Shown: positions 6,297 to 15,470 of the stretch, in pieces | How the letters are laid out: each line of letters begins with the position of its first letter | Numbering within the stretch: the first letter of the stretch is position 1 | Origin: a virus | Virus record (IMG/VR): IMGVR_UViG_3300044858_001565 | Location: 1-64,000 of that record | DNA: 64,000 nucleotides | Direction: 5' to 3' (one strand) | Notes under the pieces: generated by a model | What the model was told of the DNA's origin: nothing | Database searches by the model: none | Seen by the model: only the letters and a program-made list of their open reading frames with translations | Made by a program: the position numbers and the translations under genes

Positions 6297-7949
6297 TCAA
6301 GCAACCAAGCCTCCTCCAGTGAGGGTCACAGTCCATCCTTTTGATGTGGCTATTCCTGCACAACAGCCTCCAGTTCCCCAATTTCCTGTGAGATGAATAT
6401 TGTATGTGGTTCCCGACACTGTTGGAAGTCCAGTAAATATTTCGTTTATGGCAGTCGCAGACAGCATACAGCCAGCGAGAGAAATTGATGTGCGTAGATT
6501 GCTTGCCTCAAATCTTCGGAGGTGATAGTTTTGTCTGAACATACTGTTGGAGTTTGCAGTTCTTCCGTATCCGTTGTTCACTACCGCTCCAGCAGAAAAT
6601 CCTTTTACATGGACAGTCTTGCTGCCTAGCAGCATATTCTGAAACTGTGTTCCATTGGTATAGTCCATTGCAGGGAACACCATTACCTGATTGTATGTGA
6701 ACGCAGACTGCCAGTCACGCACATTTCCAGTGCTTAATCCTTCGGGAATTATTTTCAATCGTTTGCAGTTTGCTGCAAATCCGTTCAGGGATCTTGCATT
6801 CTGAAAATTGAACTTTGGAATTTCACGAAGGCTTGCACAGTTTTGGAACATGGAGGCAAATGTGCCACCGTTTACAGTGTTGTAGAGCGGAACGGTGGTG
6901 ATGTTTGCACAGCCCTGAAACATGGAAGTGAACAGGGTCACATTGGATGTGTCTATCTCTGGAGCCTCGCGCAGGGAATAGCACGCATTGAACATCGCAC
7001 TTGTGTTTGTTGCACTGCTAGTATTCATTTTCGGAAGGTGTTCTAGCAGGACACAACTCTGAAATGTCTGGTCAAACGATGTTGATTTGGAGAAGTCAAG
7101 AGGAGGAATGGTTTTTACTTTGGAGCAACCGTTGAATGCACGGAGGAAACTAGTTACCTTCCCTGTATCTGCCCACGGAATGCGGGTCATCAGGCGGCAC
7201 CCTTCAAAAAAAGAGTTCATGTTTGTCAGGTTTCTTGTATATTTTTCCAAGCCTGCAAACCAACGGAGAGAGTATCCATTGAAGAACGCTGATTGACCGC
7301 TCGTTGGGACGGGCATTTCTGTCGCAACTTCTATGAGGGCAAGGTGCTTCATTCCCACTCTCCACCCGTCAGAGAACACACTGCTTATTCCCACCCCTGC
7401 CATCTTGATGTATGCCCACATATGACTTGCATTGGGAGAGTTTGCAATGCTTGGAAGGGTGACTCCTGCTGCCGAGAAGCGTGAGTTCAGTGTTATGGTG
7501 GTAAGAGTTGCCCCTTGTGGGTGTGGCTGTGGATACGCCCGTATGAGAACTTGCCTGTATCCTTCGGGAGTGTCTGTGCCTGGAAAATCCGCCCAGTTGT
7601 ATTGGCGCTGTGCAACTGTGTTTGAGGCGTGTGAAGTGGTGACTCCGTTTCCCCAATCCACGGTGTATGTTCTGCCTGTTCCTGACATTGCAAGGAGAAA
7701 CGCTGCGTAGTTGGAGTCCGCAGACGCTCCAGAGTTGCCAGACGCTCCTTTTGCAAGATAGAATATGCCAGCAAACTCCTGTGCCGTTGGTCCCATTGCA
7801 GGCATTGGTATCCAGTAAGTGGGATACATCCACGGATCGCTTTTTGCGTATTCGCTGTACAGTTTGTTCACGGTCATTATTCCTTGGAGAGGGTGGATCT
7901 CCGAGGTTCCCACATAACCGCCATTTGATCTGTTCATTGAAAACTTCAT
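6297..7949 (-). CDS. Receptor-binding adhesin with BspA-type leucine-rich repeats (family D, copy 2)
   Basis: A 550-residue protein. The ATG at 7949 overlaps the upstream stop as ATGA, which fixes the start. The N-terminus carries the family's NGGYVG anchor motif. Residues of about 80-170 match the paralogues ([21 protein letters not shown]). The rest is BspA-like (DUF285) repeats of about 22-24 residues with patterns such as FNGCSKVKTIPPLDFS. BspA repeats are surface-binding modules in bacteria and protists; in a fibre they most likely bind the host surface. It ends in VTLTGGG, like the TVTG ends of its relatives. It lies directly after a second adhesin, so this cassette has two. Confidence 0.8.
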   Translation of the reverse strand: MKFSMNRSNGGYVGTSEIHPLQGIMTVNKLYSEYAKSDPWMYPTYWIPMPAMGPTAQEFAGIFYLAKGASGNSGASADSNYAAFLLAMSGTGRTYTVDWGNGVTTSHASNTVAQRQYNWADFPGTDTPEGYRQVLIRAYPQPHPQGATLTTITLNSRFSAAGVTLPSIANSPNASHMWAYIKMAGVGISSVFSDGWRVGMKHLALIEVATEMPVPTSGQSAFFNGYSLRWFAGLEKYTRNLTNMNSFFEGCRLMTRIPWADTGKVTSFLRAFNGCSKVKTIPPLDFSKSTSFDQTFQSCVLLEHLPKMNTSSATNTSAMFNACYSLREAPEIDTSNVTLFTSMFQGCANITTVPLYNTVNGGTFASMFQNCASLREIPKFNFQNARSLNGFAANCKRLKIIPEGLSTGNVRDWQSAFTYNQVMVFPAMDYTNGTQFQNMLLGSKTVHVKGFSAGAVVNNGYGRTANSNSMFRQNYHLRRFEASNLRTSISLAGCMLSATAINEIFTGLPTVSGTTYNIHLTGNWGTGGCCAGIATSKGWTVTLTGGGLVA

Positions 7950-9691
7950 CCAGTCACCGTCCATCCTTTTGCAGTTGCTATGGAGCGATCACAGGCAGCA
8001 GCGCCCCAGTTGTTCGTTATATTTATGGTGCAAGTTCCCTGACTCGTCACCCCTCCAAGACCAGTGAATATTCTGTTCAGTTCTGTTGGAGACAACACGC
8101 ATCCGCTGCTTGCAGAGCCTGTAAAATTGAGGCTTTTTCTTACATTTTCCATTGTTGCTCTGCGTATGTCAGGACACGCGTTGAATGTGTTAAACAGAGG
8201 ACCAGTGAATGAAAGAGTGGACCCACTCAAGTTGTTTGGAAACTTGAATCCATCTGGCAGATGGGTGAGTGCTGTGCAATTGTTGAACATGGTATTAAAA
8301 GTAGCGGATGTGCTGGAAAAACTGTAGGCAGGCACACTAATGAGATTAAGGCAACCGTCGTACATGGAAGAAAAGGCTGTTCCAGAAAGAGTTATGCCTC
8401 CGGTTGGTGTCCTTACTCGCGGAGCGTATCTGAGGTTGGAGCAACTGGCGAACAGGTTTTGCAGGTTCACCGTGACAGCACAGGTTATGCCTTCCACTTC
8501 GGTGAGTGTGAAGCACGAATTGAACAGGTTTGTTCCTACAGTGCAGTTGGGTGCATTGATGTGACCAACCCTTTCAAGACTGTCACAGTTTTGGAATGTG
8601 CTGGAAAGTGTTGTGGCAGCGTTGAATTGCCACGGTGGAAACTCACGAATACACCTCTGCCGCAGAAAGCAAGAGGACCAGTCGGTAATGAGTGCGGTGT
8701 TCCACATGGGGAGATTGCTCAATATTCCGCCAGGAGCCACAGAAGGCATAGGTGTGTCGCCAATTCCCACAGATTCTGTAAATCCCTGTTGCATATTTGT
8801 GACTTTGCTTGTCACGATGGGAGGGGCTTTTACTAGTCCTTTTGCATCACCTGCCCAATACTGAAGAGTAAGGAGCGCAGGGGTCTTCAGCAGAGGGAGC
8901 GAGCGGATGTTGATTGCACCACTGATAAAGTGGCGGAAGTCTGTCTGTCGTTCAGTCCAGTTCGTTCCCGTGATCCGCTCCACACCAGTGCAAGCGTGGA
9001 GGAATCCTGGAACATTTCCGAATCCCGTGAGACTGGTCATGTGCCCGATCATGTTCACTCTTTGCAGGAGGAAATGGCGGGTGCTGTTGTTGCCCGTGAA
9101 AGACGATCCGCCTATGATTACGCTTGAGAGGTTTGGTCCAGACATTGCCACATCAAGCCATTGGGTGGTTGACTTGAAATCTATGGTTGCTACCCCTGCT
9201 TGGGAGAAAGCCCTGTTCAGATTCACGGTTGTAAGAGTCTGTCCAGTCTGTGGATACGCTTGAATCACCACCTGACGGTATCCATCAGGTGTGAGTGTGG
9301 AAGCAGGCACATCCACCCAGTTGTATTGCCGCTGTGCATCGGTATTGGAGGTGTGTGCGGTGGTGACACCGTTGGGGTTTGCTGGTGTGGTTATTCCCCA
9401 ATCAACAATGTAGTTTCCCGAACAACGGAAAGACACAAAGTTGGAGTCAGCGGTGGAACCTGTGTTGCCAGATGCACCTTGAAATATAGCCACAAGCCCC
9501 ACAAATCTCTGCGTTCCCTCTGCGGGAACAGGAAGCGGCAGCCAGTAGGAAGGACGATTCCAGTCCTGAACCTCTCGCTCCACCAGATGGCATTTGTTTG
9601 GAGTAATAACACCGTATCCGTCCGTGTATCGGAGTGGATACCGTGCGCCTCCAACATATCCATTGTTCATTCGGCTGTTTCGTCTTCTCAT
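7946..9691 (-). CDS. Receptor-binding adhesin with BspA-type leucine-rich repeats (family D, copy 1)
   Basis: A 581-residue protein starting at ATG 9691, which overlaps the stop of the shaft gene as ATGA. The N-terminus RMNNGYVGGARYP matches the anchor motif of the other adhesins. A shared domain (YIVDWG...TTAHTSNTDAQRQYNW) spans about 70-150. BspA-type repeats (for example FNSCFTLTEVEG, FNNCTALTHLP) follow to the C-terminus, which ends TVTG. Its C-terminal 50 residues ([15 protein letters not shown], then NNWGAAACDRSIATAKGW) are nearly the same as in the adhesin at 43679-45913. It probably forms the distal tip on the preceding shaft protein. Confidence 0.8.
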   Translation of the reverse strand: MRRRNSRMNNGYVGGARYPLRYTDGYGVITPNKCHLVEREVQDWNRPSYWLPLPVPAEGTQRFVGLVAIFQGASGNTGSTADSNFVSFRCSGNYIVDWGITTPANPNGVTTAHTSNTDAQRQYNWVDVPASTLTPDGYRQVVIQAYPQTGQTLTTVNLNRAFSQAGVATIDFKSTTQWLDVAMSGPNLSSVIIGGSSFTGNNSTRHFLLQRVNMIGHMTSLTGFGNVPGFLHACTGVERITGTNWTERQTDFRHFISGAINIRSLPLLKTPALLTLQYWAGDAKGLVKAPPIVTSKVTNMQQGFTESVGIGDTPMPSVAPGGILSNLPMWNTALITDWSSCFLRQRCIREFPPWQFNAATTLSSTFQNCDSLERVGHINAPNCTVGTNLFNSCFTLTEVEGITCAVTVNLQNLFASCSNLRYAPRVRTPTGGITLSGTAFSSMYDGCLNLISVPAYSFSSTSATFNTMFNNCTALTHLPDGFKFPNNLSGSTLSFTGPLFNTFNACPDIRRATMENVRKSLNFTGSASSGCVLSPTELNRIFTGLGGVTSQGTCTINITNNWGAAACDRSIATAKGWTVTG

Positions 9692-11631
9692 ATAAACCAA
9701 TGCCTCGCCACGCTTGTGCCTGTAACCGCACCAGTCAATCCATTAAAACTTGTCACTCCATCTCCTCCTCCACCTCCTCCCGATGCTGCAATGGTGATGC
9801 CGCCAGCAACAGAAGAAGTAATAGTCACATTGGAACCTGCATTAAGAGTGATTCCACCAGAAATACCATTGAGAACTGTCACTACCCCGTTGGTGAGTGC
9901 CACCGTTCCAGTTTGGTTGGGAAAGATAATTGTTTTGTTGCTCGTTGCGGTATTTGGTGCGGATAGCGTAGTGGTGAATGCGTTGTTTGCATTTCCAAAA
10001 ATTATGTCTGATGGCTCTGTTATCTCTGAGTCGGATCGTGTTCCTAGATACAGATTTCCACCAGATATTTGAACCTGACCGGTTCCACTATCCGAGTTTT
10101 GTATCACTACTTTAGGAACAGTTCCACCAACTCCAATTCCGACTTGCTGTGGTTCAAAGATTAATTGACCGTATGGGTTGAACCACAGGGTTCTTGCAGT
10201 GGTTGATGTTCCAGAAAGAACCGTGAGTGTGGCACCAGGACTGACAATGGTGCTGACAGCCAAAGATGAATTGAAAGTGGCACCGCTGCCCACATAGAGG
10301 AATCCTGCATTGGTTATTCCTGCACTTGAGGAGTTTACGGTAAGAGTCTGTGAAGATTGCAATCCAGCAACACTCATGCAGATTCCACCAGCAAAAGATT
10401 GGGTGGCAGTGAATGTATTTGTTACCGCAGCACACACGCCACCAACAGCACCAGTCAATCCATTGAAAGACTGAACGCCGATGTTGGTGATTGTGACCGT
10501 ACCAGTGTTTGCGTTTACGCTGATACCTGTGCCAGCAACGGCTCGGGTGACACCAGCATTGGTGATTGTGACTGAACCGGTGGCACCCGACACGGAAATT
10601 CCGTCACCTGCCACCGCAGCGGAGACACCTTGCACCGAACCAGTCCTACCATTGAACGAGGTGACCGTATCTGCAACAATTTCGTTTTGGACAAATGCGG
10701 TAGTGGCAATCTGTGTGGTATTGGTACCAACGGCAGCAGTTGTTGATGCGGGAGTTCCTGTGAAGGTCGGAGATGCCAACAATGCATAACTTGCTGCTGC
10801 TACTCCCCCAAGTTGGGTAGAGTTGGTTGCTGTTGTGGCGGTGGTTGCGTTTCCGCTCAGAGGACCGCTGAAACCTGTTGCAGATGACTGTAGACCTGTG
10901 AATGTGTTGGCACCAAGTGATGCACCCGTCACCGCACCTGTTGCGCCGTTGAATGAATGAACTCCGGTGTTCTGCACAACAACTGCGCCAGTGGTGGGAG
11001 AAACAGATATCCCATTTCCTGAACCAGACACAGAAGAAACTGCTCCGCCTCCGCCACCACCAACAAGATTCGTGCCTACACTTGCACTGACACCAGACAG
11101 ATCAATGTAAACACCGCGATTGGTTCCACCACTTTCAAAGATACGCAATCTGTTTTGGTAAACATCAATTGCTACACCACCAGTCAAACTGGTGTTTGTG
11201 GCAGGCAAACCAAAATCTATTTGACCACCCTCGTCACCACCAACCGTCAGCATTCGGAGGTTTTGGGCATTCAATTGAACAGAGAAAGTTCCGCCGTTTG
11301 CGCTTACGCCAGAATTGAATGATTGTAGTGCGGTGAATGTGTTGGCTTGAGCGGCACAAACACCACCAACGGCACCGGTCAAACCATTGAAAGATGCCAC
11401 AAAGTTTCGCCGTGCATATTCGTATACCGCGTTCTGTGTGGGAACTCGGTTTTGTGAAGCAGCAGAACCTGCACCCATGTCCACGCCACCGGTTATTTCT
11501 CCGCCCATCCATCGCACCGCTGCGGTGTTTCCAATAAAGAGTCTGCTGGTAGCGGTATCAAAAGCAGGCTCACCAACGGTCAGACCGGTGGGAGTTGTGG
11601 TTCCTCTTTTGAATTGTATCTGTGTTGGCAA
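9688..11631 (-). CDS. Repetitive tail-fibre shaft protein (family C, copy 1)
   Basis: A 647-residue protein with a TTG start at 11631, eight bases after AGGAG. The N-terminus (IQFKRGTTTPTGLTVGEPAFDTA...LFIGN) is of the type found at the N-terminus of many phage fibres, Mtd-like. The body is made of fibre repeats rich in Gly, Ala, Ser and Thr, with SFNGLTGAVGG units and one copy of the SPTFTGTPASTTAAVGT block that recurs five times in the gene at 16988-22261. The C-terminus is RHWFI; the other two shafts also end in a Trp-Phe motif. It is followed with a four-base overlap by the adhesin it probably carries. Confidence 0.82.
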   Translation of the reverse strand: MPTQIQFKRGTTTPTGLTVGEPAFDTATSRLFIGNTAAVRWMGGEITGGVDMGAGSAASQNRVPTQNAVYEYARRNFVASFNGLTGAVGGVCAAQANTFTALQSFNSGVSANGGTFSVQLNAQNLRMLTVGGDEGGQIDFGLPATNTSLTGGVAIDVYQNRLRIFESGGTNRGVYIDLSGVSASVGTNLVGGGGGGAVSSVSGSGNGISVSPTTGAVVVQNTGVHSFNGATGAVTGASLGANTFTGLQSSATGFSGPLSGNATTATTATNSTQLGGVAAASYALLASPTFTGTPASTTAAVGTNTTQIATTAFVQNEIVADTVTSFNGRTGSVQGVSAAVAGDGISVSGATGSVTITNAGVTRAVAGTGISVNANTGTVTITNIGVQSFNGLTGAVGGVCAAVTNTFTATQSFAGGICMSVAGLQSSQTLTVNSSSAGITNAGFLYVGSGATFNSSLAVSTIVSPGATLTVLSGTSTTARTLWFNPYGQLIFEPQQVGIGVGGTVPKVVIQNSDSGTGQVQISGGNLYLGTRSDSEITEPSDIIFGNANNAFTTTLSAPNTATSNKTIIFPNQTGTVALTNGVVTVLNGISGGITLNAGSNVTITSSVAGGITIAASGGGGGGDGVTSFNGLTGAVTGTSVARHWFI

Positions 11632-11650
11632 CGGCGGCTCTCCTGACTAG

Positions 11651-11657
11651 TATTTAG
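11651..11657 (-). promoter_or_regulatory. CTAAATA box ahead of a shaft gene
   Basis: Minus-strand CTAAATA, partly formed by the stop codon of the coiled-coil gene, 19 bases before the TTG start of the shaft gene. The same box precedes the paralogous shaft gene at 22261. Confidence 0.3.
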
Positions 11658-11881
11658 TAGGTGGAGCCATCAAGTACGGGTGCGTCTTTTTTCCGCTTCT
11701 TGCCCTCGGCGGCTTCCAATTTTGCAATTCGTGCGGCTAGTTCGTTTGCTTGCTTCAGGAGGGCTTCCTTTTCCTGTTCAAGCAGGATGGTCTTTGCTTC
11801 AAGCATGATGTTCTGCGACAGCAGTTCGGCAACGCGCTTATTCAGCAGGGGGATAAGAATGGTTTCATTTGGATTACTCAT
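11654..11881 (-). CDS. Small coiled-coil protein (family B, copy 2)
   Basis: A 75-residue protein with AAAGGA eight bases before the ATG. It has an N-terminal PNETILIPLLNKR motif, a long charged helix (about 20-57, EAKTILLEQEKEALLKQ), a basic stretch (GKKRKKD) and the ending VLDGSTY. It aligns throughout with the protein at 22286-22507 and with the shorter one at 1917-2102. In both fibre blocks it sits between a family A structural gene and a family C shaft gene. A role in trimerisation or as a fibre assembly adaptor is inference. Confidence 0.7.
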   Translation of the reverse strand: MSNPNETILIPLLNKRVAELLSQNIMLEAKTILLEQEKEALLKQANELAARIAKLEAAEGKKRKKDAPVLDGSTY

Positions 11882-11911
11882 GGATATAGTCCTTTCACTA
11901 TTGGATCAAAA

Positions 11912-13336
11912 TCAAGTATACGAACCACCGTCTATGGCAGTAATGGTGACTGCTCCGCTAGTCACGGTGAAGTTAAACGAATCAAAACTGGCTAGACCCT
12001 TCACGGATGATGTGGCATTCTGTATTCTGTATTTACCGCTTGAGATTGTTGATACGCCGTTACCGCTAGCATCGGCAATCAGGAGTTCTCCCCATGCAAA
12101 AAGTCCTGCGCCATCTGCTTGAATCAAGTGTCCTTGTGTATTGCTTACTGCAAGTTTGGATAGAGCCGATCCTGCGGCAGCAGCATACAGTATGTCGCCC
12201 TTTGCATACGAACTGAATCCCGTGCCTCCATATGTTGCGCCAACCACGGTTCCTTGCCACACACCTGTAGAAATGGTTCCAACCTTTGTGAGGTTGGAGT
12301 TTACAATATTTGTCCCAAGGCTTGCACCATCAATGACTACCGTTCCATTGATGTAGTAGGCAGGATTTACGGACTTGGTAAGGTTTATGTCTTGGTTGAA
12401 GTTCCATGCAGCAGCAAGAGTGGTGCCTGATGTGGTGTTTGACCAAACAATGGTCTTGTCTGTTGCGCCCTTCAGGGAGATTCCACCGCCATCAGCCGTG
12501 GTGTCTGTGGGAGAGGTGACGCTTCCCAACTCAATGTTCTTGTCATCAACCGAGATGGTTGTGGAGTTTATGGTGGTTGTGGTGCCGTTGACCACAAAGT
12601 TTCCTGCCACCGTGAGGGTGGCACCCACATACAGATTGGAGTCAAATGTAGAACCGCCGTATGCCTGAATGCTGGTAGTGTTCAGGCTGCTGCTTGTGAT
12701 TCCCTGTGTGGCTGTGAGTAGACGGGAGAACGATGCGGTGGCTCCGTTGAGGGTGCCGGATACAGTGACTCCTGCGGCAAATCGTGCAACTCCACCAACA
12801 TCAAGCGTTGACTCTAGAGTGGTTCCACCAACGACATCAAGAATTCCACCAATATCAACTCTTCCTCCAAGCGTTGCTCCACCGTTTACCTGTAGTGTTC
12901 CACCGAAGGTAGAGCCGATGGACGAATACAGATAAGATGTGGTGATTCCTTGGCTTGCAGTCAACAGTCTGCTAAATGTGGCAGTCGCTCCGTCTACGGT
13001 GCCAGAGAATGTTACTCCGCCGCTGAATGTGTTTGTGCCTGTGAATGTGTTGTTGAGCGGCAGGATGTTTGTTCCTGTGCCCATCTGAAATTCTGTTGTC
13101 CATCCGCTGTTCGCTGTGGTGCCAATCAAGGCATAGTATGCAGACACTCCGCTCACATACACCATCATGCCGCGAGTACGGCGACGGTCAAAGATGTTGT
13201 TCAGATCAGCAGTGGTTCCAACGGTTCGCAGACCACCAAGCCCGTGGGCGGTGTCAAACAGGGGAAAAGTCTGTGTGTCCGTGAAAGGACTTATCTGACT
13301 GTTGATTCTTACATTTGTGCTTGGAAAGTCTGCCAT
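11912..13336 (-). CDS. T4-like phage virion structural protein (family A, copy 1)
   Basis: A 474-residue fibre-like protein. It contains the pattern VNGTTTTINSTTISVDDKN, then IELG, a nucleotide-free beta module familiar from structural proteins of T4-like marine phages, followed by GISLKGATDKTIVW, and it ends AIDGGSYT. The first half contains imperfect repeats (FSRLLTASQGIT and FSRLLTATQGIT). A paralogue is at 22525-24552. It lies between a family G fibre gene and the coiled-coil gene, as the paralogue does. Ribosome binding site weak (AGGGA). Confidence 0.78.
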   Translation of the reverse strand: MADFPSTNVRINSQISPFTDTQTFPLFDTAHGLGGLRTVGTTADLNNIFDRRRTRGMMVYVSGVSAYYALIGTTANSGWTTEFQMGTGTNILPLNNTFTGTNTFSGGVTFSGTVDGATATFSRLLTASQGITTSYLYSSIGSTFGGTLQVNGGATLGGRVDIGGILDVVGGTTLESTLDVGGVARFAAGVTVSGTLNGATASFSRLLTATQGITSSSLNTTSIQAYGGSTFDSNLYVGATLTVAGNFVVNGTTTTINSTTISVDDKNIELGSVTSPTDTTADGGGISLKGATDKTIVWSNTTSGTTLAAAWNFNQDINLTKSVNPAYYINGTVVIDGASLGTNIVNSNLTKVGTISTGVWQGTVVGATYGGTGFSSYAKGDILYAAAAGSALSKLAVSNTQGHLIQADGAGLFAWGELLIADASGNGVSTISSGKYRIQNATSSVKGLASFDSFNFTVTSGAVTITAIDGGSYT

Positions 13337-13351
13337 GTTAGTTTTTCCCTA

Positions 13352-14704
13352 TCATTCAGAATAGATGGAAATTGATGTAATGTCTGTTGGTTCTGCTGAA
13401 CGATACACTTTGTAATTTGCGGCAAATCCTGAAGCATTTGTTACTGAAAGGGTTGCTCCCAGAGGAGCGCCACCGTTTCCTGTCATTCCAAAACCAAATC
13501 CATCCTTTGATTCTTTCCAAGACGATATTGTGTTGTAGTAATCATGCACAAGAATGTACAAATACTGAAGTCCTCCTCCGCTTGCTTGGCTCGGAGTAAA
13601 TGTCAGAGTTGTTCCGCTTGTGTTTGCAAACGAAAGAGCAGCATTGGTGCTTGTAATCATTCTGGCACTTTGACCCATTCCAGTGCTCACCAACTGTGAT
13701 CTGTTTGTGATTGATGTTCCACTGGTGTATCCGAAATATATGTTTGAATACCAGTTTGTTGTTCCAAAACTGTAGGTTGCAGTTGCACCAGTGCTAATAT
13801 TTGATGGAATTGAAGAACCACCCGCTGCCTGATACGCAGTCCACTGGCTAGCCCTGGCGGTTACAGAGAAAGAACTGCCGATTGTGTAGCCGCGAATTTC
13901 TGGCAAAGATCCCACTCTGTTGCTTGTTGGACCGAATGAAGTGGCTCCCATCACGGTGCCAGACGCTATTCCGCCTCCACCCGTGTAGACCACAGACATT
14001 CCGAGCGAGTCAATATTGCTAGAATTTGACACATTCCAAGAGAAAGTATACAGTCCCAAATCAGCAGCAGTCTCTCCTAGTTCTAGGTTTCTTGTGTCGT
14101 ATTGGGGAGCAATGGTCGCTGATATAAAAGACACATTCTGATAGGAAAACAAGAGGCTTTCAAGAATATCAAACACGGTTTTGCCTGCCAGATTTGTTCC
14201 GTTTGCGATTCCGCCAACCGATCCTGCGTTTGTTGGGGTTGCCGATCCCCATGTGGCACCCGAAACCAAAAGAGCGCCGGTAGAACCACCGAAAATGGCA
14301 ACCACAGATTTCTTCCAGTCTCCACTCAACCCGAGAGTGCGAACACCGTTGTTTGTGACAGTGATGCTGCCTGACGCAGACGAAACCCCAATATTTGAAC
14401 CACCTAGAAGATTCAGTGTTCCTGTCAGGGAGTTCAGGCTAGCCACACCAGAGGTGTTTGTAGCCACATAATCCGTAACATAGTTCTTTACCGCTGCAAG
14501 ACTGGGAATCTGTAGTGTAAGCCCTGCCGCAATGTCTGAAGACAGACCGCTGATACGGGCACCAATCCACGCTGCCGTTACTCCTGCGCCCCGACCGATG
14601 TGAAGCGTCTGATCGGTAGTGTTGAACGCTGGCTCGCCAAGCGTGAGTCCCGAAGCCGCTGTTGGAGCCGCCGTTCCACGGCGTATAATGATTGTTGTTG
14701 GCAT
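13352..14704 (-). CDS. Tail-fibre protein with Mtd-like N-terminus (family G, copy 1)
   Basis: A 450-residue protein. The N-terminus (TIIIRRGTAAPTAASGLTLGEPAF...LHIGRG) is the same fibre-attachment type as in the shaft proteins. The middle contains GKTVFDILESLLFS and a beta-rich region (LGLYTFSWNVSNSSN) that corresponds to GKSPIEVILDALVEY and LGLTFSYN in the paralogue at 24572-26260. It starts the first fibre block and is preceded by AGGAA and, 43 bases up, by a CATAAATA box. Structural role probable, exact place in the tail unknown. Confidence 0.75.
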   Translation of the reverse strand: MPTTIIIRRGTAAPTAASGLTLGEPAFNTTDQTLHIGRGAGVTAAWIGARISGLSSDIAAGLTLQIPSLAAVKNYVTDYVATNTSGVASLNSLTGTLNLLGGSNIGVSSASGSITVTNNGVRTLGLSGDWKKSVVAIFGGSTGALLVSGATWGSATPTNAGSVGGIANGTNLAGKTVFDILESLLFSYQNVSFISATIAPQYDTRNLELGETAADLGLYTFSWNVSNSSNIDSLGMSVVYTGGGGIASGTVMGATSFGPTSNRVGSLPEIRGYTIGSSFSVTARASQWTAYQAAGGSSIPSNISTGATATYSFGTTNWYSNIYFGYTSGTSITNRSQLVSTGMGQSARMITSTNAALSFANTSGTTLTFTPSQASGGGLQYLYILVHDYYNTISSWKESKDGFGFGMTGNGGAPLGATLSVTNASGFAANYKVYRSAEPTDITSISIYSE

Positions 14705-14747
14705 GAGTGCTTCCTGTATTCAAATATTAGCAGTCTATTCCCTTTAT

Positions 14748-14755
14748 TATTTATG
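14748..14755 (-). promoter_or_regulatory. CATAAATA, T4-type late promoter of fibre block I
   Basis: A NATAAATA match on the minus strand in one of the few real intergenic gaps of the fibre locus (14705-14779), upstream of the first gene of the block. Nothing else is seen in that gap. Confidence 0.45.
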
Positions 14756-14779
14756 CGCCGCGCAACAGTCCGTCTATGG

Positions 14780-15103
14780 TCAGGTAATTTCTAAAACAGA
14801 AACAAAGGCATGGATGTATCCTGTTGCTCCGGCGGTGCAGCGCAGAGTGTTGCCTGTTTCCAACACAATAGGCGCGTCAAGTGCTTGCAGGGTGGACGAA
14901 AACGGCACTGCTGCTCCAGTGATGAGTGAGTATCCTGTAGAGCCTTTCACGGCTTCCAGTGTGGCAGTGGTGTTGTTGACACCGTTCACATTGCTCAACA
15001 TGACACCGTTCACGATGGTGGTTGTTGACGCTGGCGTGGTGTAGATGGTGGTTGCAGCAGTGGTGCCGAGAATGGTTCCGAAACTCTTGTAGGTGTCTGG
15101 CAT
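14780..15103 (-). CDS. Small beta-rich virion protein (family F, copy 2)
   Basis: A 107-residue protein, MPDTYKSFGTILGTTAATT to FVSVLEIT. It matches the copies at 5685-6008 and 43143-43463 along its whole length; shared residues include TIVNGV..SNV, TLEAVKGST.YSLIT and ALDAPIVLE. It closes fibre block II. Same probable virion role as its paralogues. Confidence 0.75.
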   Translation of the reverse strand: MPDTYKSFGTILGTTAATTIYTTPASTTTIVNGVMLSNVNGVNNTTATLEAVKGSTGYSLITGAAVPFSSTLQALDAPIVLETGNTLRCTAGATGYIHAFVSVLEIT

Positions 15104-15116
15104 GATGTCTCCTTAG

Positions 15117-15470
15117 TTAAGCAAATCTTCTCACTGGATGCGATGGCGGTGGTATAAGAGGGAGGTACTGTTTTTGTGCTTCGTACAATTCAGTGGTGGT
15201 TCGTAAATTGGTGTGCCATCGAGAATCCTTCACTCCACCACTTGCATCGAAAATGTTCCCACTATTTTTAAGTATTTCTGGTTCTGGCGGCGGCTCTATA
15301 CTTATATGCGGACCCATGTGGTCTACAGCCACCCCCGTGTTTTCCACAAAACAGGTTACGCCTTGAACTTGAACATAATGCCCAAGTCCTGCACCCACAA
15401 GACGAGACTCCATCTCTTCTTTGGTATCAGTTCTCAAATAATAATCGTAGTAATTATACAAGTTATACAC
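15117..15470 (-). CDS. Small protein following the lectin-type adhesin (position E, unrelated sequence)
   Basis: A 117-residue protein. The GTG at 15470 overlaps the end of the adhesin gene by eight bases; an ATG further in (MESRLVGAG) is an alternative. The N-terminus is unusually Tyr-rich (YNLYNYYDYYLRT), and the C-terminus is Pro-rich. It occupies the position that family E proteins hold in the other two cassettes but shows no similarity to them. It may be a partner matched to the lectin-type adhesin. Family not recognised. Confidence 0.6.
   Translation of the reverse strand: MYNLYNYYDYYLRTDTKEEMESRLVGAGLGHYVQVQGVTCFVENTGVAVDHMGPHISIEPPPEPEILKNSGNIFDASGGVKDSRWHTNLRTTTELYEAQKQYLPLIPPPSHPVRRFA

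Noticed and set aside
6297-9691. BspA-type proteins as host-derived cell-surface proteins or moron genes
   Set aside because: They lack signal peptides, share a phage-specific N-terminal anchor and are translationally coupled to shaft genes, so they are virion adhesins.
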